A stretch of 64,000 bases of DNA from Arthrobacter_B citreus (GTDB lineage Bacteria > Actinomycetota > Actinomycetes > Actinomycetales > Micrococcaceae). The translations under genes were made by a program, and so were the position numbers. Below, one piece after another: positions 1 through 8,890 of the stretch. The notes beneath the pieces are model-generated. The model did not search any database. It was not told the DNA's origin and saw only the letters and a program-made list of their open reading frames with translations. The DNA lies in assembly GCF_042429235.1 (NCBI RefSeq), contig NZ_JBHMBA010000008.1; one strand, given 5' to 3'. Within the stretch, counting starts at the first letter, position 1; the number at the start of each line of letters is the position of its first letter.

Positions 1-893
1 AAGCCGAGTCCGCCCGCCGCAGCGTCCTGGAACTCAATCCGCTCGTCACGGTGGTGCTGCACCCGGTCCGCCTGGACGCCTCCAACGCGCTGGAGATCTT
101 TGCCGGTTATGACCTGATCCTCGACGGCACCGACAACTTTGCCACCCGCTACCTGGTGAACGATGCAGCCGAGATCCTGGGCAAACCCTATGTCTGGGGA
201 TCCATTCTCCGCTTTGACGGCCAGGTGAGCGTGTTCTGGGGAAAGTACGGGCCGACGTACCGGGACCTCTACCCGGAGGCGCCGCCGCCCGGTTCCGTTC
301 CATCCTGCGCGGAAGGCGGAGTGCTGGGGGTGCTGTGTGCACAAATTGGATCCGTGATGGTCAACGAAGCCATCAAGCTGATCACCGGCACCGGGACCAC
401 GCTGCTGGGCCGGGTCCTGGTGCTGAATGCCCTTGATATGGCCTGGCGCCAGATCCGGGTGCGGAAGGACCCGGCAGCCGTGCCGGTCACCGAGCTGGTG
501 GACTATGAGGCGTTCTGCGGCCTGCCGCCGCGGGGGACGGCGGGCAGCACGAACGCCGACGGCATCCCCGCCGTCGACGTCAGGGAACTGGAGCGGCTGC
601 TGGCCGAACGCAGCGCCGGCAACCGGGATTTCGATCTGCTGGACGTCCGGGAACCCGGCGAGCACGCGATAGTGAGCATCCCCGGCGCGGTGCTGATGCC
701 CAGGGCCGGGATTCTGTCGGGGGAGCAGCTGCCCGGGCGCGGCCGCGAGCTGTACGTGCACTGCAAGTCCGGCGGCCGGTCAGCGGAAGTGACGGCGTTC
801 CTGCGGGACCAGGGGTACCGGGATGTCTATAACGTGGCCGGCGGAATCCTGGAATGGGTGCGGGAGATTGAGCCGGCGAAGCCGGTGTACTGA
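1..893 (+). CDS. moeZ: MoeB/MoeZ-type E1 adenylyltransferase with C-terminal rhodanese domain (5' truncated)
   Basis: The frame is open from base 3, so the N-terminal part with the first nucleotide-binding loop lies outside the window. The visible 296 residues begin in the ThiF/MoeB fold (LDGTDNFATRYLVND), followed by PSCAEGGVLG, which carries the Cys expected for the E1 thioester or persulfide chemistry (codon 306-308). The last ~110 residues are a rhodanese domain (LLDVREPGEHA) ending in the active loop CKSGGRS, with its Cys at 762-764. This architecture in actinobacteria adenylates and sulfurates the C-terminal glycine of small sulfur carriers such as MoaD, ThiS or CysO for molybdopterin, thiamine or cysteine synthesis. 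Which carrier is served cannot be told here, because no carrier gene is in view. Confidence 0.9.
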   Translation, partial: AESARRSVLELNPLVTVVLHPVRLDASNALEIFAGYDLILDGTDNFATRYLVNDAAEILGKPYVWGSILRFDGQVSVFWGKYGPTYRDLYPEAPPPGSVPSCAEGGVLGVLCAQIGSVMVNEAIKLITGTGTTLLGRVLVLNALDMAWRQIRVRKDPAAVPVTELVDYEAFCGLPPRGTAGSTNADGIPAVDVRELERLLAERSAGNRDFDLLDVREPGEHAIVSIPGAVLMPRAGILSGEQLPGRGRELYVHCKSGGRSAEVTAFLRDQGYRDVYNVAGGILEWVREIEPAKPVY

Positions 894-920
894 CCGGCGG
901 ACGAAGCGGACCGGTCCGGA

Positions 921-2270
921 CTAGGCGGATTCGGCCGTATCAGTGTTTTCCGGTGCGGCGTTGCCGTGCCCGGGATGGCTGCCGTGCGGCGGGACCGGGG
1001 AGCGGCGCTGCACCGGCTGATCGGGAGTAATCCCGAACAGGGCTTCGAGTCCCTTGATGTAGTCGTCCTGCTGTCCGCTGGCCGCGAGCTCGCGGGCACG
1101 GACGGTGGGGACGTGCAGCAGCTGCTTGACCATGCGGCGCATGGCGAATTCCACTTCCTCGGCGGCACCGGTGCAGCCGTGCTGCGCCCGGACCTTCTCG
1201 AGCTCGGAATCCAAAACGTTGAGCGTGTGCCGGCGCAGGGCCACGATTGCCGAGTCCATCTGCCGGCTCAGCTGAAGCTCGGAAAATGCCTTGGCAGCGT
1301 CGGCAACAATGCCGCTGGCCTGCTTGAGGGATTCCGCCTGCTCGGCGGGGGCCGCCAGACGCACGGACTCAAGGGTGATCAGGTCCACGCCGTCCACTTC
1401 GCGCACGGCGGGCTCAAAGTCGTGGGTCAGCGCCAGATCAATGATGATCAGCGGCTTATTGCTGTTCGCCCGCACCCGGCTGATGTCCTTGGCGCTGACC
1501 TGGCTGTCGCTGCCGCTGCAGCCAATGACGACGTCGGCATCGGCGAGGGCGGCGGAAAGGGAATCGCGGGTCAGGGGGGTTCCGCCGCGGGAAGCCGTGA
1601 AGGACTCAGCGCGGTCGGAGGAGGAATAGACGCTGATGTTGGAGCAGCCGCGCTCCTTGAGCAGGGACATGGTGGCGCCGGCATAGGCGCCGGTGCCGAA
1701 CACGACCACTGCCTTGTTGCGCCAATCGACGTCAACGGAAAGGTCGGTGGCCAGTTCCAGTGCCACGGACACAATGGAAAGCCCCCGTTTTCCGAGGGCT
1801 GTCAGTGCGCCAACATCTTTGGCGGTGCGCGAAGCGGTCTGGAAGAGCCGGGTCAGGCCGCCGCTTGCCGTGCCTTTTTCCTGGGCCTCAATGAGTGCCC
1901 GCCGGACCTGGCCGGCAATCTCGCGTTCGCCGACGACGGCGGAATCCAATCCGGCTCCCACGGCGAAGAGATGCTTGGCCACCGATTCACCGGTGTTTGT
2001 GGTGAAGGAGCGCGACACCAGGTCTTTGTTCAGTCCGGAGTGCCGGCTGATTTCCGCGACGACGGCGGAGCGGGCTGCTTCGATGTCCGCCTCCGACCGC
2101 GCTTCGCAGTAAACCTCGAAGCGGTTGCAGGTTGCCAGGACCACGGATCCGGACACCGGCGAGCCGGTTTCGAGCAGGGAGGAGGAGACCTGGGATGCAC
2201 CGGCGCTGAGGCGGGCAACAGTTTCCAGATCAACATCGGAATGCGTCGCAATAAGGGAAAGTAGAACCAC
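921..2270 (-). CDS. hemA: Glutamyl-tRNA reductase
   Basis: NADPH-dependent reduction of glutamyl-tRNA to glutamate-1-semialdehyde, the first committed step of tetrapyrrole synthesis. The 449-residue protein starts with GTG (VLLSLIATHSDVD), which is the family start. The catalytic Cys48 sits in VVLATCNRFEVY, His100 in the conserved AKHLFAVGAGLDSAVVGE segment, and a Rossmann loop VFGTGAYAG follows. The C-terminal dimerisation region is present. The last ~35 residues are Pro/His-rich and not conserved in the family. It is divergent from hemE and shares a 158-bp intergenic region with it. The product is passed to HemL at the end of the opposite operon. Confidence 0.96.
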   Translation of the reverse strand: MVLLSLIATHSDVDLETVARLSAGASQVSSSLLETGSPVSGSVVLATCNRFEVYCEARSEADIEAARSAVVAEISRHSGLNKDLVSRSFTTNTGESVAKHLFAVGAGLDSAVVGEREIAGQVRRALIEAQEKGTASGGLTRLFQTASRTAKDVGALTALGKRGLSIVSVALELATDLSVDVDWRNKAVVVFGTGAYAGATMSLLKERGCSNISVYSSSDRAESFTASRGGTPLTRDSLSAALADADVVIGCSGSDSQVSAKDISRVRANSNKPLIIIDLALTHDFEPAVREVDGVDLITLESVRLAAPAEQAESLKQASGIVADAAKAFSELQLSRQMDSAIVALRRHTLNVLDSELEKVRAQHGCTGAAEEVEFAMRRMVKQLLHVPTVRARELAASGQQDDYIKGLEALFGITPDQPVQRRSPVPPHGSHPGHGNAAPENTDTAESA

Positions 2271-2291
2271 AGTGCCTCAATAGTAGCCACC

Positions 2292-2308
2292 GGGGTGGTG
2301 TTCACCCC
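2292..2308. promoter_or_regulatory. Inverted repeat between divergent hemA and hemE
   Basis: Perfect inverted repeat GGGGTG-N5-CACCCC in the only intergenic region that can control both halves of the haem pathway. It lies 7 bp upstream of a possible hemA -10 (TACTAT on the minus strand, 2280-2285), about where its -35 contact would be. The binding protein is unknown. It could also be a weak hairpin in neither transcript. Confidence 0.35.
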
Positions 2309-2428
2309 AATAGGACGCCCTAACTAACAGCCCTTTCCGGGGTGTTTCCCATCACCTCCGGCGCCGTCCGGGGCGCGGTCAGCGGCCTCTGGTTATCCAT
2401 CGGCCGGGATTTTGGAGAGAATCAGGGT

Positions 2429-3490
2429 ATGACTCTTAGCGCCTCTCATCCGCTCATGGATGGCCGCACGGCCGATTCCCCCCTGATTACCGCTTACCGC
2501 GGCGGAACTCCGTCCCGCCGCCCGGTCTGGTTTATGCGTCAGGCCGGCAGGTCACTTCCGGAATACCGCAAGCTGCGGGAGGGGACGGCGATGCTGGATT
2601 CGTGCCTGGACCCCGCCATGGCTTCGGAAATCACGCTGCAGCCGGTCCGCCGCCACGACGTCGACGCCGGGATCTTCTTCTCCGACATCGTCATCCCGCT
2701 CAAGCTCGCCGGCGTGGACGTGGACATTGTTCCCGGCGTCGGACCCGTCCTGGGTTCGCCGGTGCGGACCGCGGCCGACGCTGCGGCGCTGCCGGTCCTG
2801 ACGGACGAGGCGCTTGAACCGATCCGTGAAGCCGTCCGCCTGACCGTGGCGGAGCTGGGCAGCACGCCGCTGATCGGTTTTGCCGGCGCCCCGTTTACGC
2901 TCGCCGCGTACATGGTGGAGGGGAAACCATCCCGTGACCACCTCGGTCCCCGCACCATGATGCATGCCGATCCGGAGACCTGGCAGGCGCTGACGCAGTG
3001 GGCGGCAGATGCGTCCGGCATGTTCCTGCGCGCGCAGCTTGAAGCCGGAGCCAGCGCCGGGCAGCTGTTCGACTCCTGGGCCGGATCCCTGGGCCTGGCC
3101 GACTACACCCGCCACGTGGCACCGGCCTCGGCGCGTGCCCTGGACCATGTCCGCGACCTGGGCGCCCCTCTGATTCACTTCGGCACCGGCACCTCCGAAC
3201 TGCTCGGAGCCATGCGTGACGTCGGCGTCGACGTCGTTGGCGTGGACTACCGGCTGCCGCTGGATGAGGCGAACCGCCGGCTGGGCGGCACCACGCCGCT
3301 GCAGGGCAACATTGATCCGGCCCTGCTGGAAGCTCCCTGGCCGGTGCTCGAGGCCCACGTCCGCGACGTGCTGGCCGCCGGAGCGAAGGCCCCGGGCCAC
3401 GTCGTCAACCTGGGCCACGGCGTTCCGCCGGACACCAACCCGGACGTCCTGACACGGGTCGTTGAGCTGATCCACTCGGTGGAGCCGTAA
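2429..3490 (+). CDS. hemE: Uroporphyrinogen III decarboxylase
   Basis: Decarboxylates uroporphyrinogen III to coproporphyrinogen III. The 353-residue protein carries the N-terminal signature PVWFMRQAGRSLPEYR and the internal signature GFAGAPFTLAAYMVEG. The chosen ATG is preceded by GGAGAG at a suitable distance. An in-frame start 87 bases further upstream would add a non-conserved leader. It is the first gene of the rightward haem operon, and its stop is 2 bp before the hemY start, so the two are probably coupled. Confidence 0.96.
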   Translation: MTLSASHPLMDGRTADSPLITAYRGGTPSRRPVWFMRQAGRSLPEYRKLREGTAMLDSCLDPAMASEITLQPVRRHDVDAGIFFSDIVIPLKLAGVDVDIVPGVGPVLGSPVRTAADAAALPVLTDEALEPIREAVRLTVAELGSTPLIGFAGAPFTLAAYMVEGKPSRDHLGPRTMMHADPETWQALTQWAADASGMFLRAQLEAGASAGQLFDSWAGSLGLADYTRHVAPASARALDHVRDLGAPLIHFGTGTSELLGAMRDVGVDVVGVDYRLPLDEANRRLGGTTPLQGNIDPALLEAPWPVLEAHVRDVLAAGAKAPGHVVNLGHGVPPDTNPDVLTRVVELIHSVEP

Positions 3491-3492
3491 CC

Positions 3493-5010
3493 ATGCCGCA
3501 CCGCCCGGTTCTTCCCCATTTCTCCGCCGGCCGCAAACCCGGCGCCGCTGAAGCCGCATCCGCCGCGCCGGCTCCCGGCCCGAGCGCCGTGGTGGTGGGC
3601 GGCGGCATCTCAGGTCTCATCGCGGCGCGGGACATGGCCCGCCGCGGCATGGCCGTGACGCTGCTCGAGGCCGCTTCCGCGGTGGGGGGCTGCGTGGGCA
3701 CCCATACGGTTGCCGGCCTGAGCCTGGACAGCGGAGCGGAATCGTTCGCGACCCGTTCCAGCGCCGTGTCCGATTTGATCGAGGAGCTGGGACTCAGCGG
3801 CGGCGTCGTGAACCCCAACCGGGACGGCGCCTGGCTGCAGCTCTCAGGTGACGACGTCGCCGCTTCCGCCCAGCGCATGCCCCAGACCGGGATGCTGGGT
3901 ATTCCCGCCGACCCCCGGGCGCCTGAAATTGTCCGCGCCATCGGACGGGCCGGAGCGGCCCGTGCGGCGTTGGACAGGATCCTGCCGGTTGGCTCCCTGG
4001 CCAGGAAGGAAAGCGTCAGCCTCGGCGAGGTTGTCCGTGCGCGCATGGGTGACGCCGTGCTGCGCCGGCTCGTGGCACCGGTGGTCGGGGGAGTCTATTC
4101 TTCGGACCCGGACGTCCTTGACGTTGACTCGGTTGCGCCGGGGCTGCGGGCGGCACTGACAAAGCACGGATCCCTCGCCGCCGCGGTTGGCGCCATGCGG
4201 GCCGCGGCTCCCGCCGGTTCCGCCGTTGCCGGCCTTACGGGGGGCATGGGCATGCTCACCCGCGCACTGGAAGAGGACCTGGCAGCCCTCGGCGTCAAGA
4301 TCGACACCGGCGTGGCCGTTGAATCGGTCGAGCGCAGTGGAAACGGCTGGATCGTTACCGCAGCCGGCCGCACCCTGTCCGCGGACGCCCTGGTCATGGC
4401 CACCGACGGGCCCACCGCCGTCGAACTGCTTGCCGGAACCGTCCCGGAACTTGCCGCCGCGCGCCCGGGGCCGGGGCCCGGCGTCGCGCTCGTCACCCTG
4501 GTGGTGGATCAGCCTGACTTGGATGCCCACCCCCGCGGCACCGGCGTCCTGGTGGCGGAAGACGTCGAAGCGGTGGACGCAAAGGCGCTGACGCACGCCA
4601 CCGCCAAATGGCAGTGGCTGGCCGATTCCACCGGGCCGGGGACCCATGTCCTGCGGCTTTCCTACGGGCGGGCGCTCAGCGCGGCCACCGCCGTGCAGGC
4701 ACAGCCCAGTCCCGTGGAGCGGGACGATGAGGACCTGTTTGCCCAGGCGCTGGCGGATGCGTCAGCGCTGCTGCAGATCCCGCTGGGCGTGGACGACGTC
4801 GTGGGCTGGGATGTGGTCCGCTGGGTCGGCGCACTGCCCTCCGCCGCCGTCGGCCACCGGGACCGGGTCGCCGCGGTCCGTGCCGCCGTCGACGCCGTCC
4901 CCGGGCTGGAAGTGGTGGGCGCATGGCTCGCCGGCACCGGACTGGCCGCCGTCACCGCCGATACCAGGGCCCGGATTGCAGGCCTGGCGGACCAGCTGGA
5001 CCAGCTGTGA
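3493..5010 (+). CDS. hemY: Coproporphyrinogen III oxidase (HemY/CgoX type, FAD-dependent)
   Basis: A 505-residue flavoprotein of the protoporphyrinogen-oxidase family. In Gram-positive bacteria with HemQ this enzyme oxidises coproporphyrinogen III to coproporphyrin III. The FAD-binding loop VVVGGGISGLIAARD lies at residues ~35-50 after a short non-conserved leader. TGGMGMLTRAL marks the central FAD/substrate region, and the C-terminal VVGAWLAGTGLA closes the FAD domain. It sits between hemE and hemQ, which supports the coproporphyrin-dependent route over the protoporphyrin route. Confidence 0.94.
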   Translation: MPHRPVLPHFSAGRKPGAAEAASAAPAPGPSAVVVGGGISGLIAARDMARRGMAVTLLEAASAVGGCVGTHTVAGLSLDSGAESFATRSSAVSDLIEELGLSGGVVNPNRDGAWLQLSGDDVAASAQRMPQTGMLGIPADPRAPEIVRAIGRAGAARAALDRILPVGSLARKESVSLGEVVRARMGDAVLRRLVAPVVGGVYSSDPDVLDVDSVAPGLRAALTKHGSLAAAVGAMRAAAPAGSAVAGLTGGMGMLTRALEEDLAALGVKIDTGVAVESVERSGNGWIVTAAGRTLSADALVMATDGPTAVELLAGTVPELAAARPGPGPGVALVTLVVDQPDLDAHPRGTGVLVAEDVEAVDAKALTHATAKWQWLADSTGPGTHVLRLSYGRALSAATAVQAQPSPVERDDEDLFAQALADASALLQIPLGVDDVVGWDVVRWVGALPSAAVGHRDRVAAVRAAVDAVPGLEVVGAWLAGTGLAAVTADTRARIAGLADQLDQL

Positions 5011-5058
5011 CATTAGCCACTTTCTACAAGAAGTAGAAGAAGAGTATTTCGTCTAAGC

Positions 5059-5074
5059 CTGCCCATAAGGGCAG
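5059..5074. promoter_or_regulatory. Hairpin upstream of hemQ
   Basis: CTGCCC-ATAA-GGGCAG, a 6-bp stem that extends to 9 bp with one mismatch, in the 74-bp gap between hemY and hemQ. This is the longest gap in the operon. No Shine-Dalgarno is seen before hemQ. A CAGACT hexamer overlaps the 3' arm and lies 7 bases before the hemQ ATG. The hairpin may be an attenuator, an operator for an internal promoter, or a processing site. The sequence alone does not decide. Confidence 0.35.
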
Positions 5075-5084
5075 ACTGTTAATC

Positions 5085-5804
5085 ATGAGTGAGCCCATGG
5101 GTCAGAGCACCGAAGAAACCGCCGCCGCCGAAGAACAGTTCTTTACCCTCTGGACCGTTTTCAAGCGGTCCTCCGTGGGTGGAGCAAACGCAGAAGCGGC
5201 GGACGACGAGGAAAACGTCAGGGCGTTTGAAGCCCTGACCGAACAGCTGGCAGACCGCCACGTCACCCTCCGCGGACTGTACGACGTATCCGCCATGCGC
5301 GCGGATGCCGACATCATGGTGTGGCTGCACGGCGGCCGCGCCGAGGACCTGCAGTCGGCAATCCGCGATATCCGCCGCTCCGGCCTGTTTGGCGGCACCG
5401 AGATTGCCTGGTCGGCAATGGGCGTGCACCGCGACGCGGAGTTCTCCAAGAACCACTGGCCCTCCTACGCCCGCGGCATTGATCCGGAAGCCTGGATCTG
5501 CGTCTACCCGTTTGTCCGCTCCTACGAGTGGTACCTGCTGCCCGCCGAGGAACGCGGCAAGATGCTGCGCGACCACGGCATGCTGGGCCGCGAGTTCCCG
5601 CAGGTCCTGGCCAACACGGTGGCCTCCTTTGCCCTGGGCGACTGGGAATGGATCCTCGGTCTCGAGGCGCCGAACCTGGTTGACCTGGTGGACATGATGC
5701 GCCATCTGCGCAGCACCGAAGCGCGCAACCACGTGCGCGAAGAAATTCCCTTCTACACGGGCCGGCGCATCGCCGCCGCCGAAGTTGCCGAGGTACTGAA
5801 ATGA
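5085..5804 (+). CDS. hemQ: Coproheme decarboxylase (HemQ)
   Basis: Converts coproheme III to haem b by two oxidative decarboxylations with hydrogen peroxide, the last step of the coproporphyrin-dependent pathway. The 239-residue chlorite-dismutase-fold protein has the actinobacterial residues in place: His124 (KNHWPSYARG), Tyr141 (VYPFVRSYEWY) and the proximal His164 (MLRDHGMLGRE). These correspond with a constant offset to His118, Tyr135 and His158 of the Corynebacterium diphtheriae enzyme. Its stop overlaps the hemH start by 4 bp (ATGA). Confidence 0.95.
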   Translation: MSEPMGQSTEETAAAEEQFFTLWTVFKRSSVGGANAEAADDEENVRAFEALTEQLADRHVTLRGLYDVSAMRADADIMVWLHGGRAEDLQSAIRDIRRSGLFGGTEIAWSAMGVHRDAEFSKNHWPSYARGIDPEAWICVYPFVRSYEWYLLPAEERGKMLRDHGMLGREFPQVLANTVASFALGDWEWILGLEAPNLVDLVDMMRHLRSTEARNHVREEIPFYTGRRIAAAEVAEVLK

Positions 5805-6997
5805 CGACACCCGCATCCAACGAATCCGCAGCCCTGAACCCCTTTGAGGGCGTTGACGAGAACGGGCGGATGGCCCCCAAGCACTATGACGCCATCCTGC
5901 TGGCATCCTTTGGCGGACCGGAAGGGCAGGAAGACGTCATCCCGTTCCTGCGCAACGTCACCCGCGGGCGCGGCATCCCCGATGAGCGCCTCGAAGAGGT
6001 GGCGACCCACTACCGCGCCAACGGCGGAATCAGCCCCATCAACGAGCAGAACCGCGCCTTGAAGGCGGCCCTCGAGGCCGAGCTGAAGCGCCGCGGCATC
6101 GATACCCCCGTGCTGTGGGGCAACCGCAACTGGGCCCCGTACATCAAGGACGTGCTGCAGGAGGCCTACGACTCCGGCTACCGCCGCCTGCTGATGGTCA
6201 CCACCAGCGTGTACTCCTCCTACTCCAGCTGCCGCCAGTACCGCGAAGACCTGGGCATGAACCTGATCGCCACCGGCCTGGACAAGAAGCTGCAGGTGGA
6301 CAAGGTCCGCCAGTACTTCGACCACCCCGGTTTTGTGGAGCCCTTCGTTGAAGGCGTCCGCGACTCGCTGGCGAACGTCCGCGAGCAGCTGGCAGCACGC
6401 GGGGAGGAAGACGGGAAGATCGAAATCCTGTTCTCCACCCACTCCATTCCCACCGGCGACGCCGAAGCATCCGGCCCGCGCGACCGCGAGTTCGAGGAAG
6501 GCAGCGCCTACGTGGCGCAGCACCTGGCCAACGCCCGCGCCATCATGGACCGCGTCCCCGAAGCAGCCGGCCTGGACTGGCAGCTGGTCTACCAGTCCCG
6601 CTCCGGCTCGCCGCACACGCCGTGGCTGGAACCGGACATCAACGACGCCATCGCCGAACTGCCCGCCAAAGGCGTCAAGGGCGCCGTCATTGTTCCGCTG
6701 GGCTTCGTCAGCGACCACATGGAAGTCCTCTGGGACCTCGACACCGAGGCCATTGAGACCTGCCGGGAGCTGGGCCTGGCCGCCCACCGCGCGCCCACCC
6801 CGGGCATCCACGAGACTTTCGTCTCCGGCCTGGTGGACCTGCTGTGTGAGCGCACCGAGGAAAACAACATTGCCGACCGGCCGGCCCTGACCAAGCTTGG
6901 CCCCTGGTACGACGTCTGCCGTCCCGGCTGCTGTGCCAACCTGCGCGGCGAGAAGCCGACCATCGCCGGCGCCGATTCCACCGTGGGTGTGCAGTAG
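5801..6997 (+). CDS. hemH: Coproporphyrin III ferrochelatase
   Basis: Inserts ferrous iron into coproporphyrin III. The 398-residue protein has LLASFGGPEG near the N terminus and the catalytic His in FSTHSIPTGD. Cys144 (SSYSSCRQY) plus Cys373, Cys377 and Cys378 (VCRPGCCAN) give four cysteines in the arrangement known for [2Fe-2S] actinobacterial ferrochelatases. The ATG at 5801 overlaps the hemQ stop. The first ~24 residues are not conserved, so Met24 is an alternative start. The stop overlaps the hemC GTG by one base. Confidence 0.95.
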   Translation: MTTPASNESAALNPFEGVDENGRMAPKHYDAILLASFGGPEGQEDVIPFLRNVTRGRGIPDERLEEVATHYRANGGISPINEQNRALKAALEAELKRRGIDTPVLWGNRNWAPYIKDVLQEAYDSGYRRLLMVTTSVYSSYSSCRQYREDLGMNLIATGLDKKLQVDKVRQYFDHPGFVEPFVEGVRDSLANVREQLAARGEEDGKIEILFSTHSIPTGDAEASGPRDREFEEGSAYVAQHLANARAIMDRVPEAAGLDWQLVYQSRSGSPHTPWLEPDINDAIAELPAKGVKGAVIVPLGFVSDHMEVLWDLDTEAIETCRELGLAAHRAPTPGIHETFVSGLVDLLCERTEENNIADRPALTKLGPWYDVCRPGCCANLRGEKPTIAGADSTVGVQ

Positions 6998-7953
6998 TGG
7001 CGCATGAGCCGGTGCTGATCGGTACCCGGGGCAGTGCCCTGGCCGTTACGCAGACCACCACCGCGGCCAATGCGCTGGCGGAGCTGGGCGGGTTCGACGT
7101 CGAACTGGTGCGCGTGCGCACCGAAGGCGACATCAACCGCGCCGCGCTGTCCCAGATCGGCGGCACCGGAGTCTTTGTCGCGGCGCTGCGTGATTCGCTG
7201 CTGGCAGGGGACTGCGACGTGGCCGTCCATTCGTTGAAGGATCTGCCCACCGGGGCTGCCGAAGGCCTGACAATCGGGGCCATCCCGTCCCGCGTCGATG
7301 TCCGGGACGCCCTGTGCGCCCGGGACGGGCTGACCCTGGCCCAGCTGCCGGAGGGGGCACGCGTGGGCACCGGTTCGCCGCGCCGGGCTGCGCAGCTGCG
7401 CGCCGCACGCCCGGACCTGGACGTGGTGGATATCCGCGGCAACGTGGACACCCGGCTGGGCCGCGTGGCCGGTTTGGTCGAGGGCGCTCCCGGCGATCTC
7501 GACGCCGTCGTCCTGGCGGCTGCCGGCCTGGCCCGCCTGGGCCGGCTGGAGATGGTTTCGGAATTCCTGGACCCGTCGGTCATGCTGCCGGCACCGGGCC
7601 AGGGAGCGCTTGCGGTGGAATGCCGCAGTGCCGATGCCGCCGAAGGCCCGCTGAGCCGTGCCCTGGCAGCGTATGACAACAACGCCGCCCGCCTGACCGT
7701 CACCGCGGAACGGGCGCTGCTGAACCGGCTCGAAGCCGGCTGCACCGCACCCATTGGTGCGCTGGCGTCGCTGACGGAAACCCGGCTGCACCTGGAATCC
7801 GTGGTGTGCAGCGATGACGGAACCCGCATCATGCGGCGGTCGGCGGCAACCGCGGTACTGGACGAAGACGGCGCGCGCGCCCTGGGCGTCCGTCTCGCCG
7901 AGGACCTGCTCGCTGCCGGCGCCGCGTCCCTGACGGACCTAGCGGTCAGCTGA
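6997..7953 (+). CDS. hemC: Hydroxymethylbilane synthase (porphobilinogen deaminase)
   Basis: Polymerises four porphobilinogens to hydroxymethylbilane. The 318-residue protein starts with GTG inside the hemH stop (TAGTG). The dipyrromethane cofactor attaches to Cys249 in RLEAGCTAPIGALA. The catalytic Asp is in VHSLKDLPTG, and the Arg-rich cofactor pocket is seen as GTGSPRRAAQLRA and IRGNVDTRLGR. Length and motifs are normal for the family. The next gene, hemD, starts 24 bp downstream. Confidence 0.96.
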   Translation: MAHEPVLIGTRGSALAVTQTTTAANALAELGGFDVELVRVRTEGDINRAALSQIGGTGVFVAALRDSLLAGDCDVAVHSLKDLPTGAAEGLTIGAIPSRVDVRDALCARDGLTLAQLPEGARVGTGSPRRAAQLRAARPDLDVVDIRGNVDTRLGRVAGLVEGAPGDLDAVVLAAAGLARLGRLEMVSEFLDPSVMLPAPGQGALAVECRSADAAEGPLSRALAAYDNNAARLTVTAERALLNRLEAGCTAPIGALASLTETRLHLESVVCSDDGTRIMRRSAATAVLDEDGARALGVRLAEDLLAAGAASLTDLAVS

Positions 7954-7977
7954 TGCGCCGTATTCCGGGCTGCTGAC

Positions 7978-8856
7978 GTGGCGGAGAGGAAACCCGGTCC
8001 CGGGCTCGCCGGACTGACCGTGGTGCTGCCGCGCACGCCGGACCGGGCGGCCGCCATGGCTGCCGAACTTGGAAGCCACGGCGCCGACGTGGCGCTGATG
8101 CCGCTGATCGACTTTCAGTTTCCCGCCGACACGGGCGAGCTTGACCGGGCGCTGAAGGCGCTGCGTGGGGGGCGTTTCGCCTGGGTGATCTTCACCAGCG
8201 TGACCACTGTCCGCGCCATGGTCCGGCGCTGTGCCGCACTCGGCGTTCCGGTGTCCTCGGCCGTCCCGGCGGCCACCTGCATCGCCGCCGTTGGAGCAGG
8301 TACGCGGCAGGCGCTTGAGGACATTGGGCTGGACGTTGACCTGATGCCGGACGGAGACCAGTCCGCGCGCGGACTCGCCGAATCCTGGCCCCACCCCTCG
8401 GGCTCTGATCCTGAGGGCCGCGGCCTGCGGATCCTGCTCCCGCAGGCGGACCTGGCCGACCCGGCCCTGGCAGCGGATCTGACCGGCCTCGGCTGGGAGG
8501 TCCATCCAGTGACCGCTTACTGCACCGTGGATTTCCCGGCCACCGGAGTGCGTTTTACGCCGGCTGTGGAGGACAATCCCGCCGCCGGCCCCCGCATCCT
8601 CACCCCGCAGGAATTCCTTGCCGAGATCCCGAAGGGACCGCGCGCCGTCGTCCTGACCTCGCCCAGCATTGTGCGCCGGTTTGTGCGCCGGTGCTTCCCC
8701 CTCCCGCCCGGAACCATCCTGGCAGCCATCGGTGACAGCACCGCCCGCCAGATGCGGGAGCTGGATATCTCCCCGCACGCTGTGGCGAAGCAGCCCACCC
8801 CGGCGGGAATAGTGCAGGCCCTGTCCAGTGCTATGTCTATGGGTCCCACCAACTAG
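7978..8856 (+). CDS. hemD: Uroporphyrinogen III synthase
   Basis: Cyclises hydroxymethylbilane with inversion of ring D. The family is poorly conserved. The call rests on the two-domain pattern (LTVVLPRTPDRAAAMAAEL, then VVLTSPSIVRRFV and AAIGDSTARQMRE) and the position between hemC and hemB. The GTG start gives 292 residues. The N-terminal half contains DFQFPADTGELDRAL and FTSVTTVRAM, typical of actinobacterial HemD. No methyltransferase (CobA) domain is fused, unlike in several other actinobacteria. Confidence 0.9.
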   Translation: MAERKPGPGLAGLTVVLPRTPDRAAAMAAELGSHGADVALMPLIDFQFPADTGELDRALKALRGGRFAWVIFTSVTTVRAMVRRCAALGVPVSSAVPAATCIAAVGAGTRQALEDIGLDVDLMPDGDQSARGLAESWPHPSGSDPEGRGLRILLPQADLADPALAADLTGLGWEVHPVTAYCTVDFPATGVRFTPAVEDNPAAGPRILTPQEFLAEIPKGPRAVVLTSPSIVRRFVRRCFPLPPGTILAAIGDSTARQMRELDISPHAVAKQPTPAGIVQALSSAMSMGPTN

Positions 8857-8890
8857 TTCCCCATCATTTACGGAAGGCAGATCTCCTTTT

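Noticed and set aside
966..2264. Long open frame antisense to hemA
   Set aside because: It lies entirely within a well-supported gene. Such frames are expected from the high GC content at third codon positions, and its protein has no family pattern.
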